Assembly (NCBI GenBank): GCA_022559985.1
Contig: JAFJTR010000003.1
Span: forward strand, 620,001 to 684,000
Direction of reading: 5' to 3'
DNA: 64,000 nucleotides
Source: Parastagonospora avenae f. sp. tritici 18332-5
Lineage: Eukaryota > Ascomycota > Dothideomycetes > Pleosporales > Phaeosphaeriaceae
The translations under genes and the position numbers were made by a program. The notes beneath the pieces were generated by a model that was not told the origin of the DNA, did not search any database, and saw only the letters and a program-made list of their open reading frames with translations. Positions 1-11,162 of this stretch are shown here, one piece after another (the stretch's first letter is position 1; every line of letters begins with the position of its first letter).

Positions 1-2591
1 ATCGCGAAGAGTGCATCAAAGACTACGTCGAGCAGCTTGACGATCTCGATCTCAGGCACAAAGTTGAATCGCCGCAGAAGAGCTACAAGCTCGCCAGCTG
101 GCTGATCTTGCCATTTGACGAGACCTAGGATAGTTGGGTCTTGGGAGTATTTGGTGCTGCAGAGAAACGTTTTGAGATGTACAGCCGCCATAGGGCCCAT
201 GACGTGCTCATCTTTTCTCCTGGCGCTCCATGGAAGACCAAGGTAGGCTCCTTTGCCAGCGATCATGCCTGACGTGTATTCGTCATAGCGATACAGAGTC
301 AATGCGTGGTCTCCGTCGCGTGTGAACGCGTCCTGGTTCCAGAGTGGCATCCAGCAGAGCGCGAATGGGAACCCTGGCGCATCTGCAACGCTCATGACAA
401 GATGCGATCCGGGGACATCTTGAGGGTCAATTGCGAGTCGAATGGTAGAATTCCAGCCTTGGCCTCGCTCCACTGCGGTTGTGCGCCAAGCCGTATGTCC
501 GGCACTGTTGGCTGAAGGATATATACAGCCATCAATGCGCTCACCAGAGCTTTTCCGCACCTCGATGGTGAGTTGCAAGTTAGTCATAGTGGACGACTGG
601 ACTAGTGGTACAGTCCCGGTCTTTGGGTGAGCAAGAAACGCGTTTTTGGGCAGGAAGGGCTCGGCGAGAGTTAGATAGATGTCGCTTCTAGGTTTTGTTG
701 GTGCTCCAGAGAAGCCAATCTTCCGCGTGGGTTTGACGTTATGAAGTAGCGTAGGTGTCTTTTCGATAAGTCGTTCGGCATCGGGATGGACGAATGCTTT
801 CAAGTGAACAGTAATCTGGCTAACTGGCGCGTTTTGCGTGTATTTGCCGCTCGGACTGGGGTACACTTCAGCTAACAGACTATCCCAGCCGGCGTCTTCT
901 TTCAGTGTTTCGTCAGATTGCGTCACTGTTGTCCACATGGTCACCGTCTGGTCAATCTCGGCTTCGCTGCGCATGATTTGGTTCACATTGAGCACGCCAA
1001 CGGCATTGACTCGCTTTATCGTCTTGTGGTCTTTGGACAGGGCCCTTGATCTTGTGGCCGCGGATTCTGGGCGGTCGTCTGAGCCCTGTGACCTAATGAG
1101 GTCCGAGCTGTTTAAGCGTGGACTTGAGGAAGAAGTGGTGGTTTGAGGGCTGGCCGACTCTTTCCGCTTGGAGCCAAACATGACGCTCCGCCTGCCACCC
1201 TTGACGCTCCCGACATGAGAGCGCTGTATGTCGGAACCATTGGTAGTTGTGGCGTCTTTTTGAATGCCCATCTTCTCGCTGGCTGTTTGTGCCCGTAGTG
1301 ACTCGTTGGTCATGAGCTTGAAGACGAGGTACAGCGTGGACCCAGAGCCCGCGCCTTCTCCGATATCTGTCGAGCTGAGATCGACCAGCAGCGACCGCAG
1401 CTTGTCCCCAGCCAGCGGCACAGGCGAGCCGTCTCGCGTGGTCAAGTCGAAGGAGTATGCTTCAGATAGTGGTTGTGGTTGTGCACCGGGCGCCTTCAGA
1501 CACAGATGCATGCTGATTTGGGCGGCGCCCAAAACAACGTCGCCCTGCGCATGTCGCAGGCTCACATACAGATGGTGTAGGTTGTGTTCGTCGATTTGGG
1601 GTGTCGGTCGGCTCTCCAGCAGGCTCATCATGGACTGCAGTTTGGTGATCTCAATGGCCGAGTCGTCGCCGGTCAATATGCGTCCGCGCTGCGAGGGGTT
1701 CCGCACAATCACGTCTCCACTCAGCATCTTGTTGCCCGCCACCAGGTCCCAGACGGTGGCCTCACGCACCTTTTCCAGCTCTTTCGCAGTCAGCACCTTG
1801 TGCAGCAGCTGCCGCCGGGCAGTGTCCAGACGGTTCACGAGGGCGGACATCTTGTCCAGCGAGCCGTATTTGCGCACCAGCAGCAGCTCGTGCACCTTGG
1901 TCGAGTGCCATTCGCGCAGACACGAGGCGATCTCGTCGACCAGCGGCTCCTGGGCAGAGGTGGGCGTCTCGTCGCCAATCTTCAGCATGGGCACAGGCGC
2001 AGGCGGTCGCGGGGCATTGGGGTCTGAGATGGGCGACAGCGGGAGCATCAGCTGCTGGAGGTGCTCTTCGCGGGCGGTCCACTGCGACGCGTGCGAGCCG
2101 GCGCGCTTCCTGCTGGAGCGGCGGCGCTCGAGCGGACGCGCCGTGGACGAGGGCAGGACGGAGACGGCATCGCTCTTGGACGCCCTCGCCTTTGCGTTCG
2201 GGGAGGTGGTGCGGGTGCTCTCGGTGGGTGTCACGACGCCATTGGGGCCCTTCTCGTGGCTGTCGGCCGTGGTCCCCTGCGCGCCTGCCTCGTTGGCGGC
2301 GTCGCTCTTTCTCCCCTCGCCCAGCACCTCGCGCACCTCGACGCAGCTGCGCGGGAAGATGCCCGAGAAGACCCGCGCCTCTAGCGTCTGGCCCTTGACG
2401 CTCGTGAGGCCGGCCAGCAGCGAGGGCGGCGCAACCAGATAGCCGCGGTACCACGACCCATCTCTTCCTCCCTGTTCGATGATGTACAGCTCATCGCCAA
2501 TTTCCAGCGGCAGGTCTGCAGTCGACGACGGCTGGAAGGGATATGTGCAGATGGCGAACGCGATACGCGGCAGCGGCCTCCAGCTCGGCAT
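1..2591 (-). CDS. DOCK-family guanine nucleotide exchange factor, N-terminal part
   Basis: One open frame of 863 codons runs from an ATG at 2591 to the left edge without a stop, so the gene is cut by the window. Residues about 10-85 form an SH3 domain (AICTYPFQPSS, then DELYIIEQGG, DGSWYRGYLV and FPRSCVEV). A Ser/Thr-rich linker follows. Residues about 635-790 look like the DHR-1/C2 lipid-binding domain (DIYLTLAEPFLPKNAF, GWNSTIRLAID, FALCWMPLW). This order is that of CED-5/DOCK180-type proteins; yeast Dck1 with its ELMO-like partner Lmo1 is the fungal example. The family activates Rac/Rho GTPases at membranes through a C-terminal DHR-2 domain, which lies outside the window. No intron is seen in this part. 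Identity is firm at family level; the GTPase target is inferred. Confidence 0.88.
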   Translation of the reverse strand, partial: MPSWRPLPRIAFAICTYPFQPSSTADLPLEIGDELYIIEQGGRDGSWYRGYLVAPPSLLAGLTSVKGQTLEARVFSGIFPRSCVEVREVLGEGRKSDAANEAGAQGTTADSHEKGPNGVVTPTESTRTTSPNAKARASKSDAVSVLPSSTARPLERRRSSRKRAGSHASQWTAREEHLQQLMLPLSPISDPNAPRPPAPVPMLKIGDETPTSAQEPLVDEIASCLREWHSTKVHELLLVRKYGSLDKMSALVNRLDTARRQLLHKVLTAKELEKVREATVWDLVAGNKMLSGDVIVRNPSQRGRILTGDDSAIEITKLQSMMSLLESRPTPQIDEHNLHHLYVSLRHAQGDVVLGAAQISMHLCLKAPGAQPQPLSEAYSFDLTTRDGSPVPLAGDKLRSLLVDLSSTDIGEGAGSGSTLYLVFKLMTNESLRAQTASEKMGIQKDATTTNGSDIQRSHVGSVKGGRRSVMFGSKRKESASPQTTTSSSSPRLNSSDLIRSQGSDDRPESAATRSRALSKDHKTIKRVNAVGVLNVNQIMRSEAEIDQTVTMWTTVTQSDETLKEDAGWDSLLAEVYPSPSGKYTQNAPVSQITVHLKAFVHPDAERLIEKTPTLLHNVKPTRKIGFSGAPTKPRSDIYLTLAEPFLPKNAFLAHPKTGTVPLVQSSTMTNLQLTIEVRKSSGERIDGCIYPSANSAGHTAWRTTAVERGQGWNSTIRLAIDPQDVPGSHLVMSVADAPGFPFALCWMPLWNQDAFTRDGDHALTLYRYDEYTSGMIAGKGAYLGLPWSARRKDEHVMGPMAAVHLKTFLCSTKYSQDPTILGLVKWQDQPAGELVALLRRFNFVPEIEIVKLLDVVFDALFA

Positions 2592-4906
2592 GGCACCAGT
2601 CGTGGGGGGCTATCGTGAAGCAATTCGGCGCGGGGGCATTACGAGCAGGCACCGTGCGATTGATGTGGGTGTCGTGGATGGTGGGGGATTGCTGTCTCGT
2701 GCTGTCGTTCTGGTTTGCTTCCCATGTGCTGCGTGCCCCTGATGGATGCTGTGGCTTCTCTTCCCCACACCCAAACTTTGGACGCACGTGCAGCTCAACT
2801 GTCGAGTCAGCTCGCGCAACGGCCAGGAAGCTATGGTCAAGAGGCGTCGCGTGTCGGAAGAGATTCCCTTCCGTTCTGTCGCAATTGTGTCTGGATCGTC
2901 CAAAAAGTCCAAAGCGGCCGCTGCTTCGCGAGACTTCAATTTCTCACATGCAGCTTCTTGATAATGCACAGACAAAATACTAGACATCCCTGCACCACCA
3001 ACAACACGCCCTCGTTGCACAGGAACCGTCTGACACCAGCCCAATCTAACCTTCCACCCAGTCGGGTCACAGTACGACGTGCCCGCTGTGTCACAGCCCA
3101 TGCTCATGCACTTCAACTCCCTGCTGCCAGCGAAACCCTCCCTATGCTGCATTGCTGACCATGCTGCCTTATGCACACACGGCTGGCAACTTCCGGCCCT
3201 CAGATCCCCGACTCGCGAAAGATCGCCGCCTGGAGAAAATAAATCGCTGATCGGAGATATTGGGCCGTCCGCTCCTACCACTTCTGCTGAGGCCATGATG
3301 TGACGAACGCCATCGTGAAACATACCGTCCAAAGTCTACCTCTCCTTGCATGCGGCCCGTTGGCCGTCAGTGGTAGTCGACAGCCCTAGCTGCGGTTTAC
3401 GCCGAACCATCGCTGCACTAGGAGCATAATTCACCGACTCTGATACGCTTACGCCCAACCTTTTACCACGACCGAAACACATCATTGGTCCTGGGCTCTA
3501 ATCCATGTTCGAATGCCATCGTCCATCAACATTCAAATCTCATCTTCACCGCCTGGAGATTTGGAAACCTGTAAGCACTCGCATGCAGGAGTGCATCTCT
3601 CCCTGACTTATGAACGATTTGTTAACGTCCGCCCTGCATTGCGATCGGGCCAGTCACGTTATACGAGTCAGCATGCAGTCATGGACCGATGCGGCCTTCA
3701 TCTGTGAATTCTGAGTAAGTAAACCGGAGTGGAGCCATCTCTACAATGTACTACACGTGGCAGAAGACAAGGAAGATTACTAGTTGATCGACAGTGCATC
3801 TCCATTTTCCGACTGTAAAGGGCCGTATTTGTTCTGGGCGCCCTGAGCTATGGCCTAGAACCAGTCTGAACGGAGAATTATTTGTTGTTGTATAATTCTT
3901 AGCTAGACGTTGAGCTTTCTTTTCGCCTAATACCTTGTCTTTTGGTCTCCATTTCATGACAATCAGGATGCTTTCAGATGAGGGCTGTTTCATCGGCAAC
4001 CAACTTGCCTAGATGTCTCTCCGGGCAGCCAGTCCAGCTTAATTCCACGTCCGTTGCATTATGACGAAGCCCGGATGCCACAAACACTTCGCTACTACTC
4101 TTGCCAATCGATGTACGGATTTCAAATCATCGTACATATCGATGATTGAATGAAGGTCGTCTCGAAACCCGCTCACAAGATCTTGCCCCGACCTGAGCAT
4201 GTCAATAATGCCATCACATCAACCAAGATATTGCATATCGTCCAAAGAGAGACGCTGGCTAGCCTCATGACTAGGAGTTGATCAAGAGTTTTATACGCGT
4301 GTGTTTGCACAACATGGTAGGCGGTGCGGTGCATGCCATCTTCATCCGAGCTCTGGAAGATGCATTGAATGGTTTCCATGCATCTCAACTAACAATCGAA
4401 AAGTATACGGTCGATTTTTATCATAATTGTTGTCATAGGAAAAGAGAACTCCAGGTGTGGAATAACATAGTTGCGATACGTACTCTGTGTTCATTAGCGC
4501 CTTCCTATTCTTGGGGCTCACATGCCCTGAACACTGACATCTATTAACCCAAATCCTTGCATTGACAAGCCAGCAGTTTTTTTGCATCCAGAACATGGCG
4601 TCTTGCTACGTCAAAGGTCATTTTGCTCAAGAAAGCCAGAGCACGAGTCATGCCGGGACCATAATGCGGGGTGAAAGATGTCAAGGACGCATTGGATATT
4701 GTCTTCCGCCTGCACCTCCGGAAGCTGTAGACGATCATGCGCCAAACCAGCAATGGCATAGGATCATCTGAGACCGGCGCTGAGGAAGGCTGAATGGTTC
4801 CTGCGCGTTGGAGTACTTGTCTCAGGGCCCGACCTTGACGCATCGCGGTCGTCTCTCCCGAGGTCCTTTGAGCTTCACACATTTTCCTGACCTTTCGTCT
4901 GCAAAC
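2592..4906. other. Intergenic region between DOCK gene and PRISE-like gene
   Basis: About 2.3 kb between divergently transcribed genes. Several open frames of 60-240 codons occur on both strands (for example 2610-3332 minus and 4544-4918 minus), but I find no recognisable domain, no splice-supported extension and no family resemblance. The part next to 2591 should hold the DOCK promoter and 5' UTR, and 4800-4906 the promoter of the next gene. I support no gene here. Confidence 0.5.
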
Positions 4907-6167
4907 ATGGGCAATCACGCTTTGATATATGGCGCGTCGGGCATCTCTGGCTGGGCAATCGTCAATGCTATTCTGAACGGCTATCCCTCAAAGGATGCTT
5001 TCTCCAAAGTCACCGCCATGGTCAACCGACCATTGACGCGAGAAATGGCTCTTTGGCCAGACGATCCAAGGTTGCAAATTGTGTCGGGAGTTGATCTGGT
5101 CAAGGGGACGCAAGAAGAGCTTGAGAAGCAGATCAAGGAGAAAGTCACTGACGTTGAGAACGTAACTCAGGTTTACTTCTACTGTAAGCGAATGTTTGCT
5201 ACAACTGGAGACAGGATACTAACGATTACCAGCGTATAAGCAGTCGGACGATGCGGAGTACGAATGTAAAGTGAATGAAGAAATGTTGGAACGAGCAGTC
5301 ACTGCAATCGACCATCTCTCCTTGAAGCTTTCCTATGTTCTCCTACCCACCGGGACCAAGATTTACGGCTGCCAGATGCTGGACAAATTTCCATTCTCAA
5401 ATGACCTACCGCTGAAGGAAACTCTCCCCCCGATTCCCGAGCCATACATTTCCCAGCTCTTCTACTATAACCAGATCGACTGCCTCAAACGCATATCCAA
5501 AGGCAAGAAGTGGAGCTGGTGCGAAGTGCGACCAGACAACATCATCGGTTTCGTGCCCAACAACAACGCCTACAACCTCGGACAGACACTCGCGCTGTAC
5601 CTATCCCTCTACCGCGCAGTAGAAGGCGAAGGCGCAAAGTGTCCATTCCCAGGTACACAAAAGTCCTGGATAAACAAATACAACGAATCGCCACAGGACA
5701 TGGTAGCGCACTTCTCCATACACGCCTCGTTGCATCCCGAGAAGACAGCGTCGCAAAGCTTCAACGTCGGCGGCCAAGAAGACACTTGGAGCGGCAAGTG
5801 GCCGATCATCTGCGAATACTTTGGCTTGAAGGGTACAGGGCCCGAGGAGAACTCGCCGCAGCCTGGCGCGTATATTGCTGCGCATAGGAAAGAATGGGAC
5901 GAGCTGGAGAAGAAGCATGATCTCAAGAAGGGTAGTGTGGATAGCGATATCTCGCATCCGGGATTTCAGGTAAGAGCAACGTCACTCTGTTTATGCGGAG
6001 AGCTTAGCTAATGTGTCCTCTAGTACTTTATCATGACGATGTTTGATTTCGATCGCCAGATGAGCATGGAGGCTTCGCATAAGGCTGGATATGCGGAGGA
6101 GATTCGGACGCCAGAAACGTGGAAGATCGCTTTCGATCGCATGAGGCAGGCGAAGGTTATTCCCTAG
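4907..6167 (+). CDS. PRISE-like NAD(P)-dependent reductase (SDR superfamily)
   Basis: Three exons: 4907-5183, 5233-5969 and 6024-6167, giving 385 aa. The N-terminus has a Rossmann-type nucleotide loop (ALIYGASGISGWAIV). The middle keeps the line typical of progesterone 5-beta-reductase/iridoid-synthase-like (PRISE) proteins: YVLLPTGTKIYG, then LFYYNQID, WCEVRPDNIIGFVPN, and a C-terminal FNVGGQEDTWSGKWP. The Tyr in the FYYNQID stretch is where this family has its atypical catalytic Tyr. Fungal members reduce enones or are tailoring enzymes near secondary-metabolite genes; the substrate here is unknown. The intron 1 acceptor could be placed differently by a codon without changing the call. The P450 gene lies 0.7 kb downstream on the same strand, which could mean a joint pathway, but nothing else supports that. 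Confidence 0.85.
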
Positions 6168-6872
6168 ACCTAGTTATTTACTGCGAATATTCAAGTTCGC
6201 ATTCGTTATGGACGGTAAAGTTGGCAGAAGAGCAAAAGGGCTGGTGAGGAAGGTGCGTCCCTGGTCGAATTAGGATAGCGTAATTGAAAGACATCATGAT
6301 CTCTCTTCTCATCTATTCTTTACCATTCCTACACCACACTCCCCATGAAATCGCGACATTCAAAACATGACTCCAGCCAACTAGACGCAACTCGGCACAC
6401 GAGTCGTTCTCGGGTTTGAACAGCATTGGTTCTTTGGCCACAGCCACCCTTCGCGGGGTATTTGCGGGGTCTCCCGTGTTACACCACGCTAAAGCATTTC
6501 CATCCTCCAAGGTTCCAATGCTCGACAACGTGACCAGGCGTCACTTTCCGTGATATTCAACATGATACACTGGAATACCATCAATAGACAGATAAGGTTT
6601 ATTGACCAACTGAGCACAGTCACCATGAATCAGCATGACTCCATTTGGACTTCATTTCGCAATTTCAACTTTTGGTCTGCACACCTGCGGTCGGAAATGC
6701 TTTGGCGGAAACGTGCCGCCACGCTCTGAGATGACAGCGGCTTACTGATTCACCGGCTACAGCGTCATGGTCACAGGGACCAATAAGCTTGACTATAATT
6801 AAACTGCTGGTGTTTTGTCTTGCCTCAAACAACAACTTTCCCTAGCAGTCCTATCTCGCTCAGACCGTCAAC
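6168..6872. other. Intergenic region upstream of P450 gene
   Basis: About 700 bases between two genes on the plus strand. It should hold the 3' end of the PRISE-like gene and the promoter of the P450 gene. I see no coding signal and no repeat. Confidence 0.5.
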
Positions 6873-8524
6873 ATGGGTCTCGTCGACACAGACCGTCTGT
6901 CCCAGATCGCAATCTGGCTCCCAATCGCCTTAATTTCCTACACGCTCCTAACCTTCGTGTACAACCTCATTCTCCACCCCCTCGCAAAGTTCCCAGGCCC
7001 ACTATTATGGCGCATATCCCCCATCCCATCCGTCATCTCCCTCCTGCGCGGCCGCATCGCCTTCGACTACAAAGTGCTGCACGACAAATATGGCCCGGTG
7101 GTGCGCGTCATGCCCAACGAGCTCTCCTTCAACACGGCAAAAGCCTGGGACGACATCTACGGGCACCGCGTAGGGCTACAGAACATGGACAAGGACCCAA
7201 TTCACGTCGGCGCCGTCGAGGCGATTCCGGGCGCGACGAATTTGACAATGGCACCGGATACGCATCATGCGAGGCAGAGGAGGGCGCTGGCGCATGCGTT
7301 TTCCAAACAGGCGTTGCTGGAGCAGGAGCCGATTCTGAGGGGCTATGTGGATCTGTTTGTGAGGAAGTTGAGGGAGATGGCGCATAGTGGGAAGCCGGCG
7401 AACATGGTGTCTTGGTTTAACTTTTGCACGTTTGATATCATTGGGGACTTGTCGTTTGGCGAGCCGTTTGGGTGTTTGCGAGAAGGTTGGTATTCCTCTT
7501 TTCACTGGTCGATTATGTTTCCTTTTCGAAGCTATCAGCCGTCTTCAAGTCAGTGATATGAAAGGTGCTGACAATGAATCCAGGCGAGGGCTCCGAGTCC
7601 GCAAACTGGGTCGTCCTAATCTACGAAGCCATCAAATCCGGCGCCATCGAGCAAGCCACGCGCCGCTTCGCCGCCCCAGGTTCCCTCTCCCAACGCTTCT
7701 TAATGTGGTGCATACCCTCTGCCATCCGCGAGCGTCGCACCCGTCATCTGCGCAACAGCACGGAGAAAACCGTGCGCCGCATGGCGACCAAGACCGAGCA
7801 CCGCGACTTCATCTGGTACATTCTCAAGCAGCGTGAGAAGAAGAACGAAGTCAGCGACGACGAAGTCATCATGAACGCCGCGCTCTTCATCGTCGCCGGC
7901 AGCGAAACCACCGCCACGGAACTCTGCGGCCTGACAAATTATCTCCTGCGCAATCCAAACATGCACAAAAAGATCGTGGCGGAAATTAGAGACGCGTGCA
8001 AGACGGAGGAGGACATAAACATGGATGTCCTGGCGGGTTTACCATACATGAATGCTTGCATCGAGGAAGGTCTGCGTATCTTCCCCCCTGTTCCGATCGG
8101 TTTGCTGCGCACCGTGCCCAAAGGCGGCTCTTTGATCGACGGCCACGCCGTCCCCGGCGGCACATCCGTGTGCGTAGCATCCTGGGCGGCCGCACACTCG
8201 GCCGCCAACTTCGCGGACCCAGATAGCTTCATTCCAGAGCGGTTCATGGACACGCCTGAATCCCGATCCAAGTACGGCAACGATATCAAGAAAGCTGCGC
8301 AGCCGTTTTCAACAGGCCCGCGAGGCTGTATTGGACGCAACTTGACGTATGTCGAGTTGAGGCTGATTCTGGTGGCGTTGTTGTGGAATTTCGATATTGA
8401 GTTTGCGGATGGGGCGCCGTTGTGGCATCCGAGGAATGAGTTTGAGGGGCTGAGGGCGTATAATACGTGGGAGAAGAGTCCGCTGATGATTAAGTTGAAG
8501 GATGTGAGGAAGACGCCAGCGTGA
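6873..8524 (+). CDS. Cytochrome P450 monooxygenase
   Basis: Two exons, 6873-7485 and 7584-8524, encode 517 aa, normal for a microsomal P450. Residues about 12-32 are a hydrophobic membrane anchor, followed by the proline-rich HPLAKFPGP hinge. The I-helix oxygen-binding motif AGSETT lies near residue 309, the ExxR motif (EGLR, in EEGLRIFPPVP) near 366, PERF in the meander, and the heme loop FSTGPRGCIGR near 446 with the thiolate Cys. All catalytic features are intact. It resembles the CYP65/CYP58-like group around isotrichodermin C-15 hydroxylase, but I cannot fix the family or substrate. The intron phase is forced by the frame, and the donor is GTTGGT, a weak match to consensus. Confidence 0.93.
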
Positions 8525-8714
8525 AGGATTGGTCGAGAGGAAGAAGACTGTTGCCTGGTAGCTGTGAGCAGAGATAGGAAACAGGAACATAAGCGTGGTC
8601 GTTATTTATTCCAGTGGCAGTAATTGTGCTACTTTCCATGTAGCACGTGTATACTGTCTCGTTCATGCATCATGTCATCGTCTCTAGCACACATCCATCC
8701 CATCACCTCCCCCC

Positions 8715-9519
8715 TCACAGCATCGTCTTCGCCGCATGATACCCCGCCGCCCAATGCCACAGCCTCGCATCCACCGTCTTCCCCTCCCGATCATACTGTA
8801 CCAACCGCTCATAAAGCTCCCCCACCGGCACCACCACCCTCTCAATAAACTCGCCATCCTCCAGCTTCTGCTCGGGCTCCTCATCACCCTCCTTCAACTC
8901 CACCTCCACAACCGCCAGCTGCATATTCGCCGTACTGAGCCCCGGATCGCTCACAATCGTCGGGCTAATGAAGCTGAGGCGGCCCTTGTACCCCGTCTCC
9001 TCGTGCAGTTCGCGCACACTCGCGTCGCTGGGCGATTCCTTTTCGTCGACCAGGCCCGCGGGCAGTTCGACGCACACGGCGTCGACGGGCGGGCGGTACT
9101 GCAGAATGATAATGGTCGAGGGTGGGCGGTTCGGGTGCCGGATTATGGTGACGATGGCGACGGCATCGACGCCGGATGTGCCGCGGGTTTTACGCGCCGC
9201 GGCTTCCCAGACGCGGTCTTTGCCGGTTTGATCTGCGGGCGGGGTCAGTGTGGGATACTAGAGACGGGAGGAGAATGAGTCTACCTTGCCAGGAGATTTT
9301 CTGGAACTCGATCCATTTCGCCTCGGTTGCGGGGAGTTCTTCGACTTTTACGATTTTGGGGTCTTGCGGCATGTTGTAGGCGGCGCTGAGGCGTGGGGTC
9401 GTGGAGAAACTGCGGATTGGGATTGAGGTTGCGTTGAGCAATTGGGTTGAGATTCGAGGAGCAGATATGGTAGATTTGATTGCGCGCCGTACTAAGCAAC
9501 CGGGAAGTGTTCTGTACAT
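8715..9519 (-). CDS. NUDIX hydrolase, ADP-ribose pyrophosphatase type
   Basis: Two exons, 9519-9285 and 9232-8715, give 250 aa. The NUDIX box is complete: G-x5-E-x7-REL-x-EE-x-GY, starting at GLVDEKE and ending at HEETGYKG. This set of Glu residues binds the Mg ions that cleave nucleoside diphosphate-linked substrates. Upstream motifs (VAIVTIIRHP, ILQYRPPVDAVCVELPAG) match the YSA1/NUDT5 ADP-ribose group. The ATG at 9519 begins a basic, Ser/Arg-rich leader of about 45 residues with no acidic residue, including IPIRSFSTTPRLSAAYN, which reads as a mitochondrial presequence. A second in-frame ATG just after it (MPQDPKIV) could make a cytosolic form. It converges with the P450 gene, with 190 bases between stop codons. 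Confidence 0.9.
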
Positions 9520-9970
9520 TTGTCGTGTACACAAACGAAGAGCCCAGCCTGACGTATACGACTCGAAGGAGCATGGGCCATGCCCCGTGTCTGCGTCATT
9601 AGCCAGTTTACGCGTTGTCACGTGTGCGCAACCTTCATCCGAAAGATTAGTGTTCGAAAATTTGTCTTGGTAAGTACTGGACACAACTTCAGATAGCAGA
9701 AGACTGGTATATTGAGACTTCCACAACTAAAAGTCCATGTTGTTGAGTTGAATCACGGATATAGCTGCAGTCCAAGACTCCAGGTTTCTATTTGGTATCA
9801 GGATTATATTGGATGTCTGCTAGATCATGACCTGCAGTCTATTCCTTCCCATATAACCGTTTTGATATCCAGTCGCCAGACAATATGTCTATTCTACTCG
9901 TCTTCCAATGATGTGCCCGTCTTGCCCCGCCCAACATCCTCATTCCCGTCTCCAAGTTCACTCTCACAGC
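9520..9970. other. Intergenic region
   Basis: About 450 bases between the NUDIX start and the stop of the secreted-protein gene, both on the minus strand. It should contain the NUDIX promoter and the 3' UTR of the neighbour. No coding or repeat signal is visible. Confidence 0.5.
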
Positions 9971-10742
9971 TTAGTGGGCAAGCGGGAGGTCCTTGAACGG
10001 CACAGCCTTGGCCCGTATGTCGTTCCAGTTCATGGCACGCACCCTGCTGCAAAGGAAGCCAGCGATCGGAGCAGGAGTGGGACAATTAAACTGCTTCTCG
10101 TAGTCGCACTGACTGCCATCGTTGCCGGCATCACATCTAAGGGTGGGACAATCGAATTGGGGCGACATCTCGCGCTCGACGTCCTGGAAAGGGTTGCCGT
10201 TGATGTGGCTGAGATCGTACCAAATACCAGTGCGCTCGTGAGCCCAAGTGAACTCGAACTGGTAGACTTCGCCATCAGGCTCGCGCGCGACCTTGTCTAT
10301 GCAGCACCATCAGTATAATATCACGTTGGCCTTTTTTCAGAGCAGTGAATGGCTTACAGCTGTGCCCGCAGCCATCTTCGTAGACGGGGAAAGATCCATA
10401 GCCAGTGTTGCCGTTGTTACCAGCCAGCACAACTTCTTGGCTCTTGCCAAAATTGGCGCAGCCTACTTGATCGCTGTAACCTGGGTGTTCGCCAATCGCC
10501 TCACGGACGTATACATCTAGATCTCGGAGTACGAAGTCGGTGTATGTCTCGCATGCAATTCGTACACATACTTTACGTACCGAATTTGCAGTCGTTGATG
10601 AGGTAGAAGGTCGGCTTGATGTCATCGTGAGGAACAGCAGCGACGAAGGCGAGGGTGGCGAGAACAGCTTATGACATTTAGAAATGGGTACTGAAATAGC
10701 TAGAAAAATACTACCAGTGAGAAAGATGTTGGTGGTCAGCAT
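9971..10742 (-). CDS. Small secreted Bys1/CetA-like (antigenic thaumatin-like) protein
   Basis: Four exons (10742-10715, 10667-10581, 10522-10358, 10296-9971) give 201 aa. All three introns have GT..AG ends and the joins keep one frame. The spliced N-terminus is a clear signal peptide (MLTTNIFLTAVLATLAFVAA) with cleavage expected near VAAVP. The mature part has about ten Cys and the stretch GIWYDLSHINGNPFQ, which matches the core of the Bys1/CetA antigenic thaumatin-like family (typically WYDLSDVFGDPF). Members are extracellular or wall proteins made during germination or yeast-phase growth; biochemical function is not established. The family call is moderate and the secretion call is strong. 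No single unspliced frame shows the protein, so it is easy to miss. Confidence 0.7.
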
Positions 10743-11162
10743 CTTGGCGGCTGACTGGACTCGAGTCGACAGCGGAGACTTGAAAGCCAGAGATAGGGCG
10801 TACTTTTATGATGGACCTCTGATAGAGAATCGCAGCTGGATAGCAAATTAAGAGAGAGGGAGGACGGTGCCGGGCAAAGTATTTATATAGCTTGGAATCT
10901 TTCCTGCCGCTCTTCGCCCGCTTTCTCACCCCTGTTGAGCCCATTAGACCGTAAAAACGACGAAAGAAAGTGAATATGCCTCGAGCGGTATCGCAGCGGC
11001 AAAAACTCAAACGGTGAAAGAGCGGACGGAAATACCGGAACAAGCGTTCACCATATGGAAAGACCGTGGCAGTAGAAAAAACTCGGATAATAAATCTGTC
11101 GAATATGTCTCGAGTCAGCGACCTCTTGAGAGGGCGAAGAAGAGTATATCGTTGCGTCTTAG
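10743..11162. other. Intergenic region
   Basis: About 420 bases between two minus-strand genes. It should contain the promoter of the secreted-protein gene and the 3' UTR of the FMN enzyme gene. Nothing else is recognised. Confidence 0.5.

Noticed and set aside
1264..2442. Plus-strand open frame of 392 codons opposite the DOCK gene
   Set aside because: Shadow of the DOCK frame; Ser/Arg/Ala-rich without family features.
2610..3332. Minus-strand open frame of 240 codons in the gap after the DOCK gene
   Set aside because: No domain, no helix-like regularity, high Ser/Arg/Cys content typical of chance frames, and it overlaps the expected DOCK promoter.
4544..4918. Minus-strand frame overlapping the PRISE-like start, with a faintly protein-like end (HYGPGMTRALAFLSKM)
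   Set aside because: It overlaps a well-supported gene start and I recognise no family; it may be a relic but I cannot support it.
6873..8524. Possible secondary-metabolite cluster around the P450 and PRISE-like genes
   Set aside because: No polyketide synthase, peptide synthetase, terpene synthase, transporter or cluster regulator is found nearby.
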